Positions 18,493 through 28,545 of a stretch of DNA of 64,000 bases are shown one piece after another. A program made the translations under genes and the position numbers. Below the pieces are notes generated by a model. It did not search any database, had not been told where the DNA came from, and saw only the letters and a list, made by a program, of their open reading frames with translations. This DNA is from Thermoanaerobaculia bacterium (lineage in GTDB: Bacteria > Acidobacteriota > Thermoanaerobaculia > Multivoradales > JAHEKO01). The stretch covers positions 1-64,000 of the forward strand of contig CAMYLC010000192.1 in assembly GCA_947259195.1 (NCBI GenBank), given 5' to 3'. Numbering within the stretch: the first letter of the stretch is position 1; each line of letters begins with the position of its first letter.

Positions 18493-19326
18493 TCAGCGTT
18501 CCAGCCCCAGCAGGCTTCGGGTTTCGTCCGGCGTGGAGATTTCCCGCCCGACCTCGTCAGCCAAATCGACAATGCGCTGCATCTGCATGTGATTGCTGGC
18601 CAACTTGGTACGCTTTTCATCGAAGTAGATGTTGTCTTCGAGCCCCACGCGCACATGGCCCCCGCGCTCCATCGCCCAGCGGTGAACCTGCAGTTGGCAG
18701 TCGCCAATGCCGGCCAGCGCCCAGGTTGCACCCGCGGGCAGGGCTCCCAGCATGAGGTCGAGAGTCGGTTCGTCGGCCTGGGCGGTCGCGATGTTGCCGA
18801 GAAGCAGGTTGAAGTAGCCTGGTGATTGCAGCAGGCCCTTGTGCATGAGGTACTTGCCGTAGTTGATCATCCCCGCCTCGAACACCTCCAACTCGGGGCG
18901 GATTCCACGCTCCGACATCTGTTGAGCAAGGGCCTGAATGACCTCGGGTGAGTTGACGCTCGCGGTGCGAGCGAAGTTCATCGAGCCGAGAGTGAGACTC
19001 GCCATGTCCGGCTTGGTCTCGCCGCCGAGATCGAGCACCGCCGCCCGATCTTCCAGTCGTGGGTGGGTACGGCCACTCGTTGTCACACACAGGATCAGAT
19101 CCTGACGCTCGCGTCGGATTCCACGGATGATGTCTGAGAAGATCTCGGGGTCCGGCGTCGGCCTGCCCTGGTCGTCTCGGGCGTGGATGTGCACGATGCT
19201 CACTCCGAGCTCGGCGCAGCCGAGCACGTCCTCGATGATCTCTTCGACCGAGATCGGTACCAGCGAGGTCATCGCCTTCGTCGGTACCATGCCGGTCGGC
19301 GTGAAGTTGATGATCAGCTTTTTCAT
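18493..19326 (-). CDS. BKACE family beta-keto acid cleavage enzyme (DUF849)
   Basis: 277 residues across the whole BKACE fold: NFTPTGMVPTKAMTS at the N-terminus, the zinc ligand pair in VHIHARDDQGRPT, CVTTSGRTH, the ELEVFEAGMINYG strand, and GGHVRVGLEDNIYFDE near the end. The family (prototype: 3-keto-5-aminohexanoate cleavage enzyme) condenses a beta-keto acid with acetyl-CoA to give acetoacetate and a CoA ester; specificity differs widely between members. It heads a three-gene run with GNAT and methyltransferase genes. None of the other lysine fermentation genes is present nearby, so lysine degradation is unlikely to be its role. Confidence 0.88.
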   Translation of the reverse strand: MKKLIINFTPTGMVPTKAMTSLVPISVEEIIEDVLGCAELGVSIVHIHARDDQGRPTPDPEIFSDIIRGIRRERQDLILCVTTSGRTHPRLEDRAAVLDLGGETKPDMASLTLGSMNFARTASVNSPEVIQALAQQMSERGIRPELEVFEAGMINYGKYLMHKGLLQSPGYFNLLLGNIATAQADEPTLDLMLGALPAGATWALAGIGDCQLQVHRWAMERGGHVRVGLEDNIYFDEKRTKLASNHMQMQRIVDLADEVGREISTPDETRSLLGLER

Positions 19327-19585
19327 GGTCCGCTATCTTTGTGCCCTGAAAACTCTAGCACCACGCCGAAATCTCGACCTCGAGAGCCTACGACGAAGAG
19401 GCGGTGCCTCGAGAACTGGTAGGGGTTTTGGCTGCGAGGCTGGGTTCTTGGTCCCCTGGGACTGCAATCCCCGTGAACACAACTCGACCCCAGAAGGCAG
19501 ACTGGAAGTTCTGCCATCTGGGGCCGAAAAACGGTGTGTCAGTGTCGTCGATCGCCAGATTCGATGACGGTCGACAAGGGACTGA

Positions 19586-20131
19586 TTATTTGACCTTGGT
19601 CTTGAAACGGGTCGGCGCATTCTCTGGTCTAGCCAGCCAGAACGCTGCGCAGCTCCCGTCCATCTGAATCGCGGTCCAACTGTCGTTCAGCCTGCCGAAC
19701 AGTGCGTAACGATTGAAGGACGTCATGCTGCAGGAGGCGTTGCCAAAGGGCTCTCCGACAAAGGTCCAAGAGGCTCCCCCCTGCGTTTCGCAGGTACCGT
19801 GAAAATCAGTTCTCGTGACAGTAAAGCCGCCAGGGAACCAGTTTCGAATGTCGCCTGCGTAGATGCTGTCTCCGACAAAGTCTGCGAAGCCATTGGGAGG
19901 ATCAGGGATCAATGCGTCCACGGGAGCACCGAACCACTTCCCACTCTTGCCGCTGAGGAGGGCATTCGCCTTGCCGTTGTTCTTGAAGTCGATGCAGTCG
20001 ATCAGGCTACCGCCGATGTCGTAAAACGTGTAGGACCGGGGTCCCGGCTGGACTGCCTTGGCTGGAGTCGCAGCCACCACGCAGGCTAGAACGATCAATA
20101 GGGAAACAGCCACACTCGCTCTCAGTCTCAT
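19586..20131 (-). CDS. Small secreted Cys-containing protein of unknown function
   Basis: 181 residues with a clear signal peptide (cleavage near AKA-VQP). The ribosome site AAAGGAG lies six bases before the ATG. The mature part holds four Cys (in DCIDF, GTCET, ASCSM and GSCAA), many aromatic residues and Gly, and looks like a small beta-rich disulfide-bonded domain. I do not recognise a family. A consensus-like promoter lies upstream, so it is probably expressed alone. Its upstream region is noticeably AT-rich compared with neighbours. Confidence 0.65.
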   Translation of the reverse strand: MRLRASVAVSLLIVLACVVAATPAKAVQPGPRSYTFYDIGGSLIDCIDFKNNGKANALLSGKSGKWFGAPVDALIPDPPNGFADFVGDSIYAGDIRNWFPGGFTVTRTDFHGTCETQGGASWTFVGEPFGNASCSMTSFNRYALFGRLNDSWTAIQMDGSCAAFWLARPENAPTRFKTKVK

Positions 20132-20164
20132 AAGCGTCTCCTTTCAATGGTTTCTGTAAAGCTT

Positions 20165-20201
20165 CAAGTGAAAAATACTGCTTTGCCTGCTTCCATGTCA
20201 A
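20165..20201 (-). promoter_or_regulatory. Putative sigma70-type promoter of the small secreted protein gene
   Basis: On the minus strand TTGACA (20196-20201) and TATTTT (20172-20177) are separated by 18 bases, in an AT-rich stretch. The predicted start is about 34 bases before the ATG at 20131. Confidence 0.5.
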
Positions 20202-20404
20202 GGGAATCGAAAGCAGTTTCTCAATCGCCATCGGTTGGCCGGGCTGCATGGAAGTCGCCCCGAGTTGCATCTTCCCGCCGTTCCGGCGGTTACGGGAATG
20301 GCTACCCGCTGTGTCGGAGTTGCCAAAGAACCGAAGTCGGACTAACCTAGGCGATCGGCAGATTTCACTGGAATCTGTCCTCGAGGAGAAGAGAACTCGT
20401 TGGC

Positions 20405-21289
20405 ATGCTGAGATTCAGAGCTTTGGGATTGTTGGTGGGCGGCGTCCTGTTCACGATGTCGCCAGTCCCGGGATTTGCCCAGGCGCGTGAACCGGAAAGC
20501 GCTGCGAAAGCTCTTCGCATTCGCCAGGAGATCACCGACTCGAGATTCTCACCACCCACCACAGAGGTGATGATCACGACTCTGGGAAGTGGCGCTTTTC
20601 GACTCGATACCGAGCTCGATCCAGAGGGCGAGCCTTTGGTCAGCAGCATCTTCCGGGTGGATAAGGATGGCTTTCTCATTCTCTTCCACGACAACCAGGA
20701 GGCCTCTCGTCAGGATAGGCAGCAGCTCAGACTCGTTGCCGAGCGTCGCAACGCTGTCGAGAAGCGACTCGAGGAGCGACTGGCCGAGGATCCCACGGGC
20801 GAGGCTGCCGCGCACGGCAGGATGCTCGAACTTCGAAAGGAAACGGCTCGGCTCGAAGCCGAGAAAGACCAAGAGGGGAAAGAAGTCGGGATGCGATTCG
20901 AGAAGACCTCGGAAACCGGGGAGCTCCTGGGATATCCGTGGAACAAGTATCGACAAGTCCGCAAAGGTTTGCTGGTGCAGGAGCTCCTGGTCACTCCGTG
21001 GGCCGATCTCGGCATCGGAGACGAAGCAGCGCTGGTGTTCGAGCGGATGTCCCGTTTCGCCGAAGATGCCATGGAGATTGCCGGAGGAGCGAGGCGAATG
21101 GAGAATCCTTACGAGCCGTATTTGGAGGTCGGAGGGTTTCCCCTCGTCATTCGCTATTTCAACCTTCAGGGCGAGTGGATTATGGAGACCCGGGTAGTCT
21201 CTATCGAATCCGTTACGGGGAATAGCATGTTCGAGAACCCCGGATATCCTGAGAAGGGGATAGCCGAAGATCTGCCCGAGCTCGAGTGA
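20405..21289 (+). CDS. Exported protein of unknown function
   Basis: 294 residues with a signal peptide (cleavage near GFA-QAR). The mature part begins with a beta-rich region (TTEVMITTLGSGAFRLDTE, then FRVDKDGFLILFHDN), continues with a charged helical segment of about 60 residues rich in Glu, Arg and Lys (likely coiled coil), and ends with a second region containing a YEPYLEVGGFPLVIRYF strand and METRVVSIE. The layout resembles DUF4412-type periplasmic proteins in which a linker helix separates beta halves, but I cannot assign it. It lies 81 bases upstream of an FG-GAP protein on the same strand. Confidence 0.65.
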   Translation: MLRFRALGLLVGGVLFTMSPVPGFAQAREPESAAKALRIRQEITDSRFSPPTTEVMITTLGSGAFRLDTELDPEGEPLVSSIFRVDKDGFLILFHDNQEASRQDRQQLRLVAERRNAVEKRLEERLAEDPTGEAAAHGRMLELRKETARLEAEKDQEGKEVGMRFEKTSETGELLGYPWNKYRQVRKGLLVQELLVTPWADLGIGDEAALVFERMSRFAEDAMEIAGGARRMENPYEPYLEVGGFPLVIRYFNLQGEWIMETRVVSIESVTGNSMFENPGYPEKGIAEDLPELE

Positions 21290-21370
21290 GATCGGCTGCC
21301 GGCAATCGTCTTTTGAAGTCCAAAACCGTCGGTTGCGCGTGGACTCTTAACAGTCAGGAGTGTCGTCACC

Positions 21371-22600
21371 ATGAAGCGTAAAAGTCTTATTGCCTGCGCC
21401 CTGGCCATTGGGATTTCTCTGCACGGAATGTCAGAGGCTCAACTAGCAGTGTGTGATCGCCTCTGGTGTGGTGCAGTGGGTTATGCAGTGGGCAGCAATC
21501 CCTCCGGAGTCGCTGCAGCGGATTTCGATGGCGACCGTCGCGTCGATCTGGCTGCCACCAGCGAGTCGCCTGACAAGGTCGGTATGCTGCGCAATATCGG
21601 CAACGGCACATTCGCCGCCCCCGTCAACGTGGCACTGGCCGGTGGCAGCGGTCCGCACTCCCTGGCGGCCGCCGATTTCGACGGCGACGGCGACGTCGAT
21701 CTCGTGGTCACTCGTCACAACGAGAACGATGTGCAGCTCCTGATCAACACATCTGGCGTCTTCTCATTAGGCGCCATCACCGGCGTCGATGGCACCGATC
21801 CCGGGCAGGTCGTTGCCGGAGACCTCGACAACAACGGCTTCGTAGATGTCGTCACGGTGAATCGGGGCTCGGACAGCATCTCGGTGCTACTCAATTCCGG
21901 CGGTGTTCTTGGCGCGGCGGTGACCTATCCGGTCGGCGCCGACCCGAGGGGTCTGGCACTCGGCTATCTGGACAACAACGACGGCCTCGATCTGGCAGTC
22001 GCCAGTCATGGTCAGCGAGAGGTCGAGCTGTACCTCAACGATGGCTCGGGGGCCTTCACGGCAGGCTCCAGCCTGTCCGTTGGTACCGAGCTCAGACCCG
22101 AGGCTGTAGCGATCGGCGATCTGGACGCAGATGGCGACAATGACGTCGCCACCAGCACCACTGCCGTGGTCGGTGGCTTCGTAACGGTGTTTCTGAATAC
22201 GGGCTCCGCCACCTTCGGAGCGCCGGTCCACCACGATTCTGAGGCTACCGATCCCTCGGCCATCGTGATTGCGGATTTCGACCTGGCGTTCGGCAACGAC
22301 ATCGCCGTCCTCAACGGAGATATTCAGAATCCCATCACCGGCGATATCGAGTGGCTCGTGGCGGTTTTGAGCAACTCCGGTGCGGCAGACTTTGGCAGGC
22401 CGCGGCTCATCGAGGTAGGAGCATCTCCGGCGGCTCTGGTGGCTGCCGACCTGTTCACAAACGGAGCCTCCCATCTGGTCAGCGCCAACCAAGGCGAGGG
22501 CACCCTCTCGGTTTTGGAGAACAGCAATGTGATTCTGGCGAGTGGCTTCGAGTGGGGAGACACCTTTCCCTGGTCGAGGACCGTTCCCGAGCTTCCTTAG
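21371..22600 (+). CDS. Secreted FG-GAP/VCBS repeat beta-propeller protein
   Basis: 409 residues, signal peptide ending near SEA-QLA. AGGAG lies ten bases before the ATG. About seven blades follow, each with a DFDGDGDVDLVVT-type calcium loop and a VLLNSGG-type strand, enough for a closed seven-blade propeller. The C-terminus reads ILASGFEWGDTFPWSRTVP, the same kind of tail as the protein at 15363. Unlike that protein its repeats lack paired Cys. It probably sits on the surface or is released; ligand unknown. Confidence 0.8.
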   Translation: MKRKSLIACALAIGISLHGMSEAQLAVCDRLWCGAVGYAVGSNPSGVAAADFDGDRRVDLAATSESPDKVGMLRNIGNGTFAAPVNVALAGGSGPHSLAAADFDGDGDVDLVVTRHNENDVQLLINTSGVFSLGAITGVDGTDPGQVVAGDLDNNGFVDVVTVNRGSDSISVLLNSGGVLGAAVTYPVGADPRGLALGYLDNNDGLDLAVASHGQREVELYLNDGSGAFTAGSSLSVGTELRPEAVAIGDLDADGDNDVATSTTAVVGGFVTVFLNTGSATFGAPVHHDSEATDPSAIVIADFDLAFGNDIAVLNGDIQNPITGDIEWLVAVLSNSGAADFGRPRLIEVGASPAALVAADLFTNGASHLVSANQGEGTLSVLENSNVILASGFEWGDTFPWSRTVPELP

Positions 22601-22822
22601 CGGAGCCTTCGAGACGTCGGGTTCGAGCTCGTTCCCGGCCCGATACTCGTCGATTCTCAATACCGGTGGGAGTCTGGTTGATGAGGCTGTTGCTGAAGCG
22701 GGTCGACAGTATCCGCCAGTCTTGCGTCCTGGTCCATTTGTTCCTGGTCCATGGGCCCGGTTGAGCAGCAAGCCAGATTCCGGGTTGTCAGGAGACGAAC
22801 GAATCGACTCCGGTGCGCCGTC

Positions 22823-24079
22823 TCAGTTCCCGATCTGGCCGTCGAGATCCAGGGTAGAGAAGACCAGGTCGAAGTTGTCGACGGCGTTGTCGTTGGCGGC
22901 GCGGACACCGGGACCCTCCTCCCAAACGACGTAGGCGAAGCCGCCTTCGGGTGCAGCGGCGACTCTCAAGAACCCTACCGGGTCGCCCGACAGGCTCGGC
23001 ACCAGCAACTCGCCGTCTCCAGCGTCGAGGTCTGCCAGCCAGGCGCCATCGTTCAAGATGTTGAAGCGGCCGCCAAAGGAGCCGAAGTAGAGGTTGTCGT
23101 CGGCATCGGAGGAGACGACGGGCAACTTGCGGTCGCCGGCTTCGACAGCCCGCCCCAGGCGCAGCCACTGGCTGGGCTCGCCGGTCTTGACGTAGGCGTC
23201 CCCTCTGCCACTGACCACGTAGAGTGAGCCACTCGCCGAGGCCGTGCCGCTGGGCTCTTCGTCGTCGTTGCCGCTGACGCCGCCTCCGGCCCAGTTCTGA
23301 CCCATGTCATCCGAGGTGCGGTAGGCGAGGTTGGTGGGCTTGCCGTGTCGATAGACGACGTGCACCGAGTCATCGACCGGATTCACGAATACGGTGCCGT
23401 AGACGTGATCGTTTCTGCCCAGCGGCAAGCCGTTGGCAATGTCTGGATCCGGTAGGATGTTCAGACTGTCGGCGCCCGACAGACGAAGCCTGGCACCCAG
23501 ATAGCCGCCGAAGGAGCCTCCCCGCTTGACGATATAGACATTGTCCTGGCTGTCGATGGCGAGGTCCGTGTCCCGATTCAGACTGTCCCTGAAAACCACC
23601 CAGCTGGTACCGTTCCAGTAGGCGTACCGCCCGGAGCCGTTGCCTGTGCCTCCCAGCACATGAGGCCTGTCGAGCGAATCGACGACGATTCGAGGTTTGT
23701 TCCGATAGCTCGCGAACTGATCGATACCGGTCCACTGCTCGCTGGACCATTCTGCTGACTGAGCGTCGTACCTTCGATACCAGAGCTTGCCGTCTCGGGC
23801 GTAGGCCAGGTGCACATTGGAAGTCGAATCGACGGCCAGCGCCGGGTAGGCCCCGGTCGCAACCAGCTGCGGGGTGCTACCGTCATGTGGAGGGTGAACA
23901 GAAGACCAAGCACTGAAGTCTGCCGACTCGAAGTCGTCTTCCAGAATCGGTGGTTGAGCGTTTAGGAACCCGGCAAGACCCAACGGGATCAGAAGGGACA
24001 GGAGGGCCGAGAGGCGGCCCCGACCCGGTTTCGATGGATGCTGGTTCGTCATTTTGCTGTTTAGCGCCATCACATACAC
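22823..24079 (-). CDS. Secreted BNR/sialidase-like propeller protein
   Basis: Up to 418 residues. The first Met codons at 24079, 24070 and 24052 are all possible starts before a signal peptide ending near LNA-QPP. Immediately after it comes LEDDFESADFSAWSSVHP, an N-terminal version of the F-E-x-G-D-x-x-x-W-S element. The rest is made of beta strands with repeated ALAVDSTSNVHLAY and DLAIDSQDNVYIV motifs, i.e. Asp-box/BNR-like blades with D-S-x-x-N-V turns. No sialidase catalytic set is evident, so a binding role is more likely than catalysis. Confidence 0.7.
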   Translation of the reverse strand: MYVMALNSKMTNQHPSKPGRGRLSALLSLLIPLGLAGFLNAQPPILEDDFESADFSAWSSVHPPHDGSTPQLVATGAYPALAVDSTSNVHLAYARDGKLWYRRYDAQSAEWSSEQWTGIDQFASYRNKPRIVVDSLDRPHVLGGTGNGSGRYAYWNGTSWVVFRDSLNRDTDLAIDSQDNVYIVKRGGSFGGYLGARLRLSGADSLNILPDPDIANGLPLGRNDHVYGTVFVNPVDDSVHVVYRHGKPTNLAYRTSDDMGQNWAGGGVSGNDDEEPSGTASASGSLYVVSGRGDAYVKTGEPSQWLRLGRAVEAGDRKLPVVSSDADDNLYFGSFGGRFNILNDGAWLADLDAGDGELLVPSLSGDPVGFLRVAAAPEGGFAYVVWEEGPGVRAANDNAVDNFDLVFSTLDLDGQIGN

Positions 24080-24107
24080 CTATGCAAATCCTACGATTCC
24101 TGGGGGA

Positions 24108-24151
24108 GCCCCCGGGGCTTTCGTTCCCCAGAGGCCGCTGTGCAGCGGCCT
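24108..24151 (-). terminator. GC-rich hairpins downstream of ahcY
   Basis: AGGCCGCT (24132-24139) pairs with AGCGGCCT (24144-24151) around GTGC, and a second palindrome (AGCCCCCGGGGCT) lies just downstream on the minus strand. No T run follows, so intrinsic termination is uncertain. Confidence 0.35.
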
Positions 24152-24231
24152 GTGGGCGGCGCGTACTGTAGCAGAAGTCTCCTCTTCGGGCTATCGGGTG
24201 TCTTACACTCGACTCCGGGCTTCGTTCAACT

Positions 24232-25725
<1,494 letters not shown>

Positions 25726-25802
25726 GATCATGTCTCCTGTTGATGTCGGATTGACTCGAGTCTCTAGTTGTCGCGTCTGATAGCTGATGCCTTGTCCCGT
25801 TC

Positions 25803-26816
25803 TCAGGCCCCGATTGCTTCTGGCTCTGGAACAGGCAAGACCTTCTTCAGGGGTTGTCGGGCACTTGCCGCAAACAGGGCAGGACCTGCGGCGTCCGGGT
25901 CGGCTGGCACTGGGTGGAATCGAACCGCCTTGAGCCCCAACTCCTCGAACCAGCCTCTGATCTGGGTCTCGGCGAAACCGAGCCACAGATGCCCCATCTG
26001 CTGGCGGTATTCCTCTCGTTGGTGGGAAAGCATGTCGACTACCAGGAGACGGCCACCCGCTTTGAGAGCTCGCATGGCTTCTCCGATGGCCAATCGGGGC
26101 TCCGCCACATGATGCAGAACCAGCATCAGAATGGCGACATCGAGCTCTCCATCGCCGACTGGGAGTGCTTCCAGGCGCCCCCGGCGAAGGTCGACGTTGA
26201 GCATCGCCTGCAGACGCGATCGGGCGGTATCCAGCATCGCCTCCGACTCATCGACGGCGATCACCCTGTGGACCCATGGGGCAAGCGTCGAGGAGGTCTG
26301 TCCCGTGCCGCAGCCCAGGTCGCCGACGACCCAGCGGGCATCCAGGAGTCCGACCAGCCCCTCGAGATCGAAGCGCTGTCCGAAAAGCTCGCTGCGGACC
26401 ACGGACCAACGATCGGCCGCCGAGGCGAAGAACTCCTGGGATCGAGACAGGCGCTGTGCCAGGATGCTCGCCAGCCGCTGCCGATCCTGGTCCACTGCCG
26501 TCGTCGCCAGGACCTGCTCCCGCACGAGAGCCCAGAGCTCGCGATCCGGCCCGCTGAGCGCCGCCGCGTTGGCCAGATACAGCCGGCTGGTACCCTCTCG
26601 CCGTGCGACCACCCAGCCGCCTTCATCCAGCGCCTTCAGGTGACGACTCACCGAGGACTGGGGCATCTGCAGCACCGCGCAGAGCTCCGAAACGGTCAGC
26701 TCCTGCCCTTCCAGCAGGAGGAGGATCCGGCAGCGCAGTGGCTCCCTCAGGGTCGACATGCTGTCGAACACCGAGGCCGTTCTATCAGTCGGCGGGGACT
26801 GGGTTAATCCGTTCAT
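25803..26816 (-). CDS. ArsR-family regulator fused to a class I SAM methyltransferase
   Basis: 337 residues. Residues ~15-90 are a winged helix ([20 protein letters not shown], then [17 protein letters not shown] recognition helix). Residues ~165-290 are a methyltransferase with motif [26 protein letters not shown] and [14 protein letters not shown]. No metal-binding Cys cluster is present, so it is unlikely to sense arsenic or zinc. Fusions of this architecture are found next to ahcY and methionine-cycle genes and are thought to sense SAM/SAH. The promoter and an inverted repeat suggest a leaderless, autoregulated transcript: the ATG lies in the operator's centre. ATG at 26759 is an alternative start but has no ribosome site. 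Confidence 0.9.
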   Translation of the reverse strand: MNGLTQSPPTDRTASVFDSMSTLREPLRCRILLLLEGQELTVSELCAVLQMPQSSVSRHLKALDEGGWVVARREGTSRLYLANAAALSGPDRELWALVREQVLATTAVDQDRQRLASILAQRLSRSQEFFASAADRWSVVRSELFGQRFDLEGLVGLLDARWVVGDLGCGTGQTSSTLAPWVHRVIAVDESEAMLDTARSRLQAMLNVDLRRGRLEALPVGDGELDVAILMLVLHHVAEPRLAIGEAMRALKAGGRLLVVDMLSHQREEYRQQMGHLWLGFAETQIRGWFEELGLKAVRFHPVPADPDAAGPALFAASARQPLKKVLPVPEPEAIGA

Positions 26817-26825
26817 CCGGATTAA
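26804..26825. promoter_or_regulatory. Inverted-repeat operator centred on the ArsR-methyltransferase start codon
   Basis: TTAATCCG (26804-26811) and CGGATTAA (26818-26825) form a perfect 8-bp inverted repeat with a six-base spacer that contains the ATG (26814-26816). Size and symmetry fit an ArsR-family dimer site. Confidence 0.7.
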
Positions 26826-26854
26826 AGGATAAATACTATCGCCAGCGCTGTCAA
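26819..26854 (-). promoter_or_regulatory. Promoter of the ArsR-methyltransferase/ahcY unit (leaderless)
   Basis: On the minus strand a consensus TTGACA (26849-26854) is followed, after exactly 17 bases, by TATCCT (26826-26831). The predicted start lies near 26819, about three bases before the ATG, so no room remains for a ribosome site. Confidence 0.6.
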
Positions 26855-27087
26855 GGTCTGGTCAGACCGGCGGCAGAGTCTGTCAGCACAGGCTGGGGCC
26901 TGGAGACTCCAGCCCACATGATTCATAGGCCCCAGGGCAACCAGCGGAGATCGCCCGCCTTCTTAGGGAAGTCCTCGCTTGTCGCTGCTCGACAACCTGC
27001 AAGGTTGCCTCCGGTGCTCCTCCCTGCGGGTGGCCAGATCTGACAGACGCTTTGCACATTTTCTCGCGGGTTCAGAAGCAACGCGGG

Positions 27088-27585
27088 CTAGGTGCGGCGA
27101 CGCTCGTAGATCAGAAACGAGTAGGGATGGGCGTTTCGAACGTCCGCCGGATGGTCTTCGCGGAAGACCTCCCGCCACTCGCTTTCCTGCCAGGGCGGGA
27201 ACAGGGTGTCGCCTTCGCAGTCGGAGTGAACTCTCGTCAGATACAGGCGATCCGCGGCAGGAAGGGCCTGGGTATAGATCTCAGCTCCGCCGGCGACGAA
27301 GGCCTCGTCGTCCGCGTTGGATCGAGCCAGCTCTATCGCTTCCTCGAAAGAGCTAGCCAGGAGGACCCCAGCCGGCAAGGTCGGTCGACCTCGGGAGATC
27401 ACCACCATTGTGCGACCCGGCAGGACGGCCCCGATTGAGTCGAAGGTCTTCCGGCCCAGGAGAAGATGATGGCCCATGGTCAGAGTCTTGAATCGCTGCA
27501 GATCGGCGGACAGGCGCCAGGGTAGGCCGTTATCGCGGCCAATCACCCCGTTGTCGGCAATCGCGACGATGATCGAGAGTCTCAT
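27088..27585 (-). CDS. folA: Dihydrofolate reductase
   Basis: 165 residues, normal for bacterial DHFR. Signatures: [20 protein letters not shown] at the N-terminus, the NADPH site [21 protein letters not shown] and the [13 protein letters not shown] strand-loop. It regenerates tetrahydrofolate from dihydrofolate, which thymidylate synthase produces. Its ATG overlaps the stop of the upstream thymidylate synthase gene by four bases, the common thyA-folA arrangement. Confidence 0.96.
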   Translation of the reverse strand: MRLSIIVAIADNGVIGRDNGLPWRLSADLQRFKTLTMGHHLLLGRKTFDSIGAVLPGRTMVVISRGRPTLPAGVLLASSFEEAIELARSNADDEAFVAGGAEIYTQALPAADRLYLTRVHSDCEGDTLFPPWQESEWREVFREDHPADVRNAHPYSFLIYERRRT

Positions 27586-28376
27586 ACGGCGATCGGCGCC
27601 TTGATGTGGGGATGGGGGTCGTACTCGTCGAGGGAGAAATCCCCGAATCGAAAGTCGAGCACCGAGTGGACTTCCGGGTTCAGGAACATTCTGGGTAGAG
27701 ATCGGGGTTCGCGCTCGAGCTGCAGGTGAGCCTGTTCCAGGTGATTCAGGTACAGATGGGCGTCACCGAAGGTGTGCACGAACTCGCCCGGCTGCAGGTC
27801 GCAGGACTGAGCCACCATCAGGGTGAGCAGGGAATAAGAGGCGATATTGAACGGAACTCCGAGAAAGACATCCGCGCTGCGCTGGTACAACTGGCATGAG
27901 AGGCGGCCCTCGGCGACGTAGAACTGAAACAGGAGATGACAGGGAGGCAGGGCCATGGTCTCGACATCGCCGACGTTCCAAGCGCTGACGATATGACGGC
28001 GCGAATCCGGGCTGCGTCGGATCTGCTCGATGACCTGCGTGATCTGATCGATGTTGCGGCCGTCGGCGGTCGGCCACGAGCGCCATTGGTAGCCGTAGAC
28101 CGGTCCCAGCTCGCCGTTCTCGTCTGCCCACTCGTTCCAGATCCGGACCCCGTTATCGTTGAGGTACCGGATGTTGGTGTCGCCGGTCAGGAACCAGAGC
28201 AGCTCGTGGATGATGGAGGGTGTGTGGAGCTTCTTGGTCGTCAGCATCGGGAAACGCTCACCCAAATCGAAGCGCATCTGGTAGCCGAAGATGCTGCGCG
28301 TGCCGGTTCCGGTGCGGTCCGGTTTGTCGACGCCGTTGTGCAGAATATGCCGCAGAAGATCCAGGTACTGTCTCAT
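27582..28376 (-). CDS. thyA: Thymidylate synthase
   Basis: 264 residues from the ATG at 28376; a TTG nine bases earlier is also in frame, and neither has a strong ribosome site. It methylates dUMP to dTMP with methylene-tetrahydrofolate. Signatures: [19 protein letters not shown], the catalytic Cys in [12 protein letters not shown], the dUMP-binding [18 protein letters not shown] and the C-terminal IKAPIAV. Overlaps folA by four bases, so the two steps of the dTMP cycle are co-translated. Confidence 0.97.
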   Translation of the reverse strand: MRQYLDLLRHILHNGVDKPDRTGTGTRSIFGYQMRFDLGERFPMLTTKKLHTPSIIHELLWFLTGDTNIRYLNDNGVRIWNEWADENGELGPVYGYQWRSWPTADGRNIDQITQVIEQIRRSPDSRRHIVSAWNVGDVETMALPPCHLLFQFYVAEGRLSCQLYQRSADVFLGVPFNIASYSLLTLMVAQSCDLQPGEFVHTFGDAHLYLNHLEQAHLQLEREPRSLPRMFLNPEVHSVLDFRFGDFSLDEYDPHPHIKAPIAV

Positions 28377-28545
28377 GGTGCTCAAAGGCTATTGATTTGA
28401 CCGGACCGAAGCAACTGGGCTCGCTGTCGATGGGCCGTATAAGCTAACCGGAGCTTTCGGCAAGTGCCGATGGCCGACAAGAGGATCAAGGGTAGCTCGG
28501 TTCCCGCAGGCTCGACCCCGAGCTTCGGAGTGTCGAGTTCAGTGC

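Noticed and set aside
22725..22755. Direct repeat of CCTGGTCCAT between the FG-GAP and BNR-like genes
   Set aside because: Only two short copies, with no open frame, stem or mobile-element feature around them.
25726..25802. SAH riboswitch before ahcY
   Set aside because: The 77-base gap shows no pseudoknot-forming pairs that I can identify; control by the upstream ArsR-methyltransferase is the simpler explanation.
26855..26868. Palindrome GGTCTGGTCAGACC near the ArsR-methyltransferase promoter
   Set aside because: It lies upstream of the -35 with no second copy and no spacer typical of a regulator site; possible but unsupported.
28395..28443. TTGACC and TATAAG as a promoter for the LCAT-like gene
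   Set aside because: The two boxes are more than 35 bases apart, and no usable -35 lies at the right distance from TATAAG.
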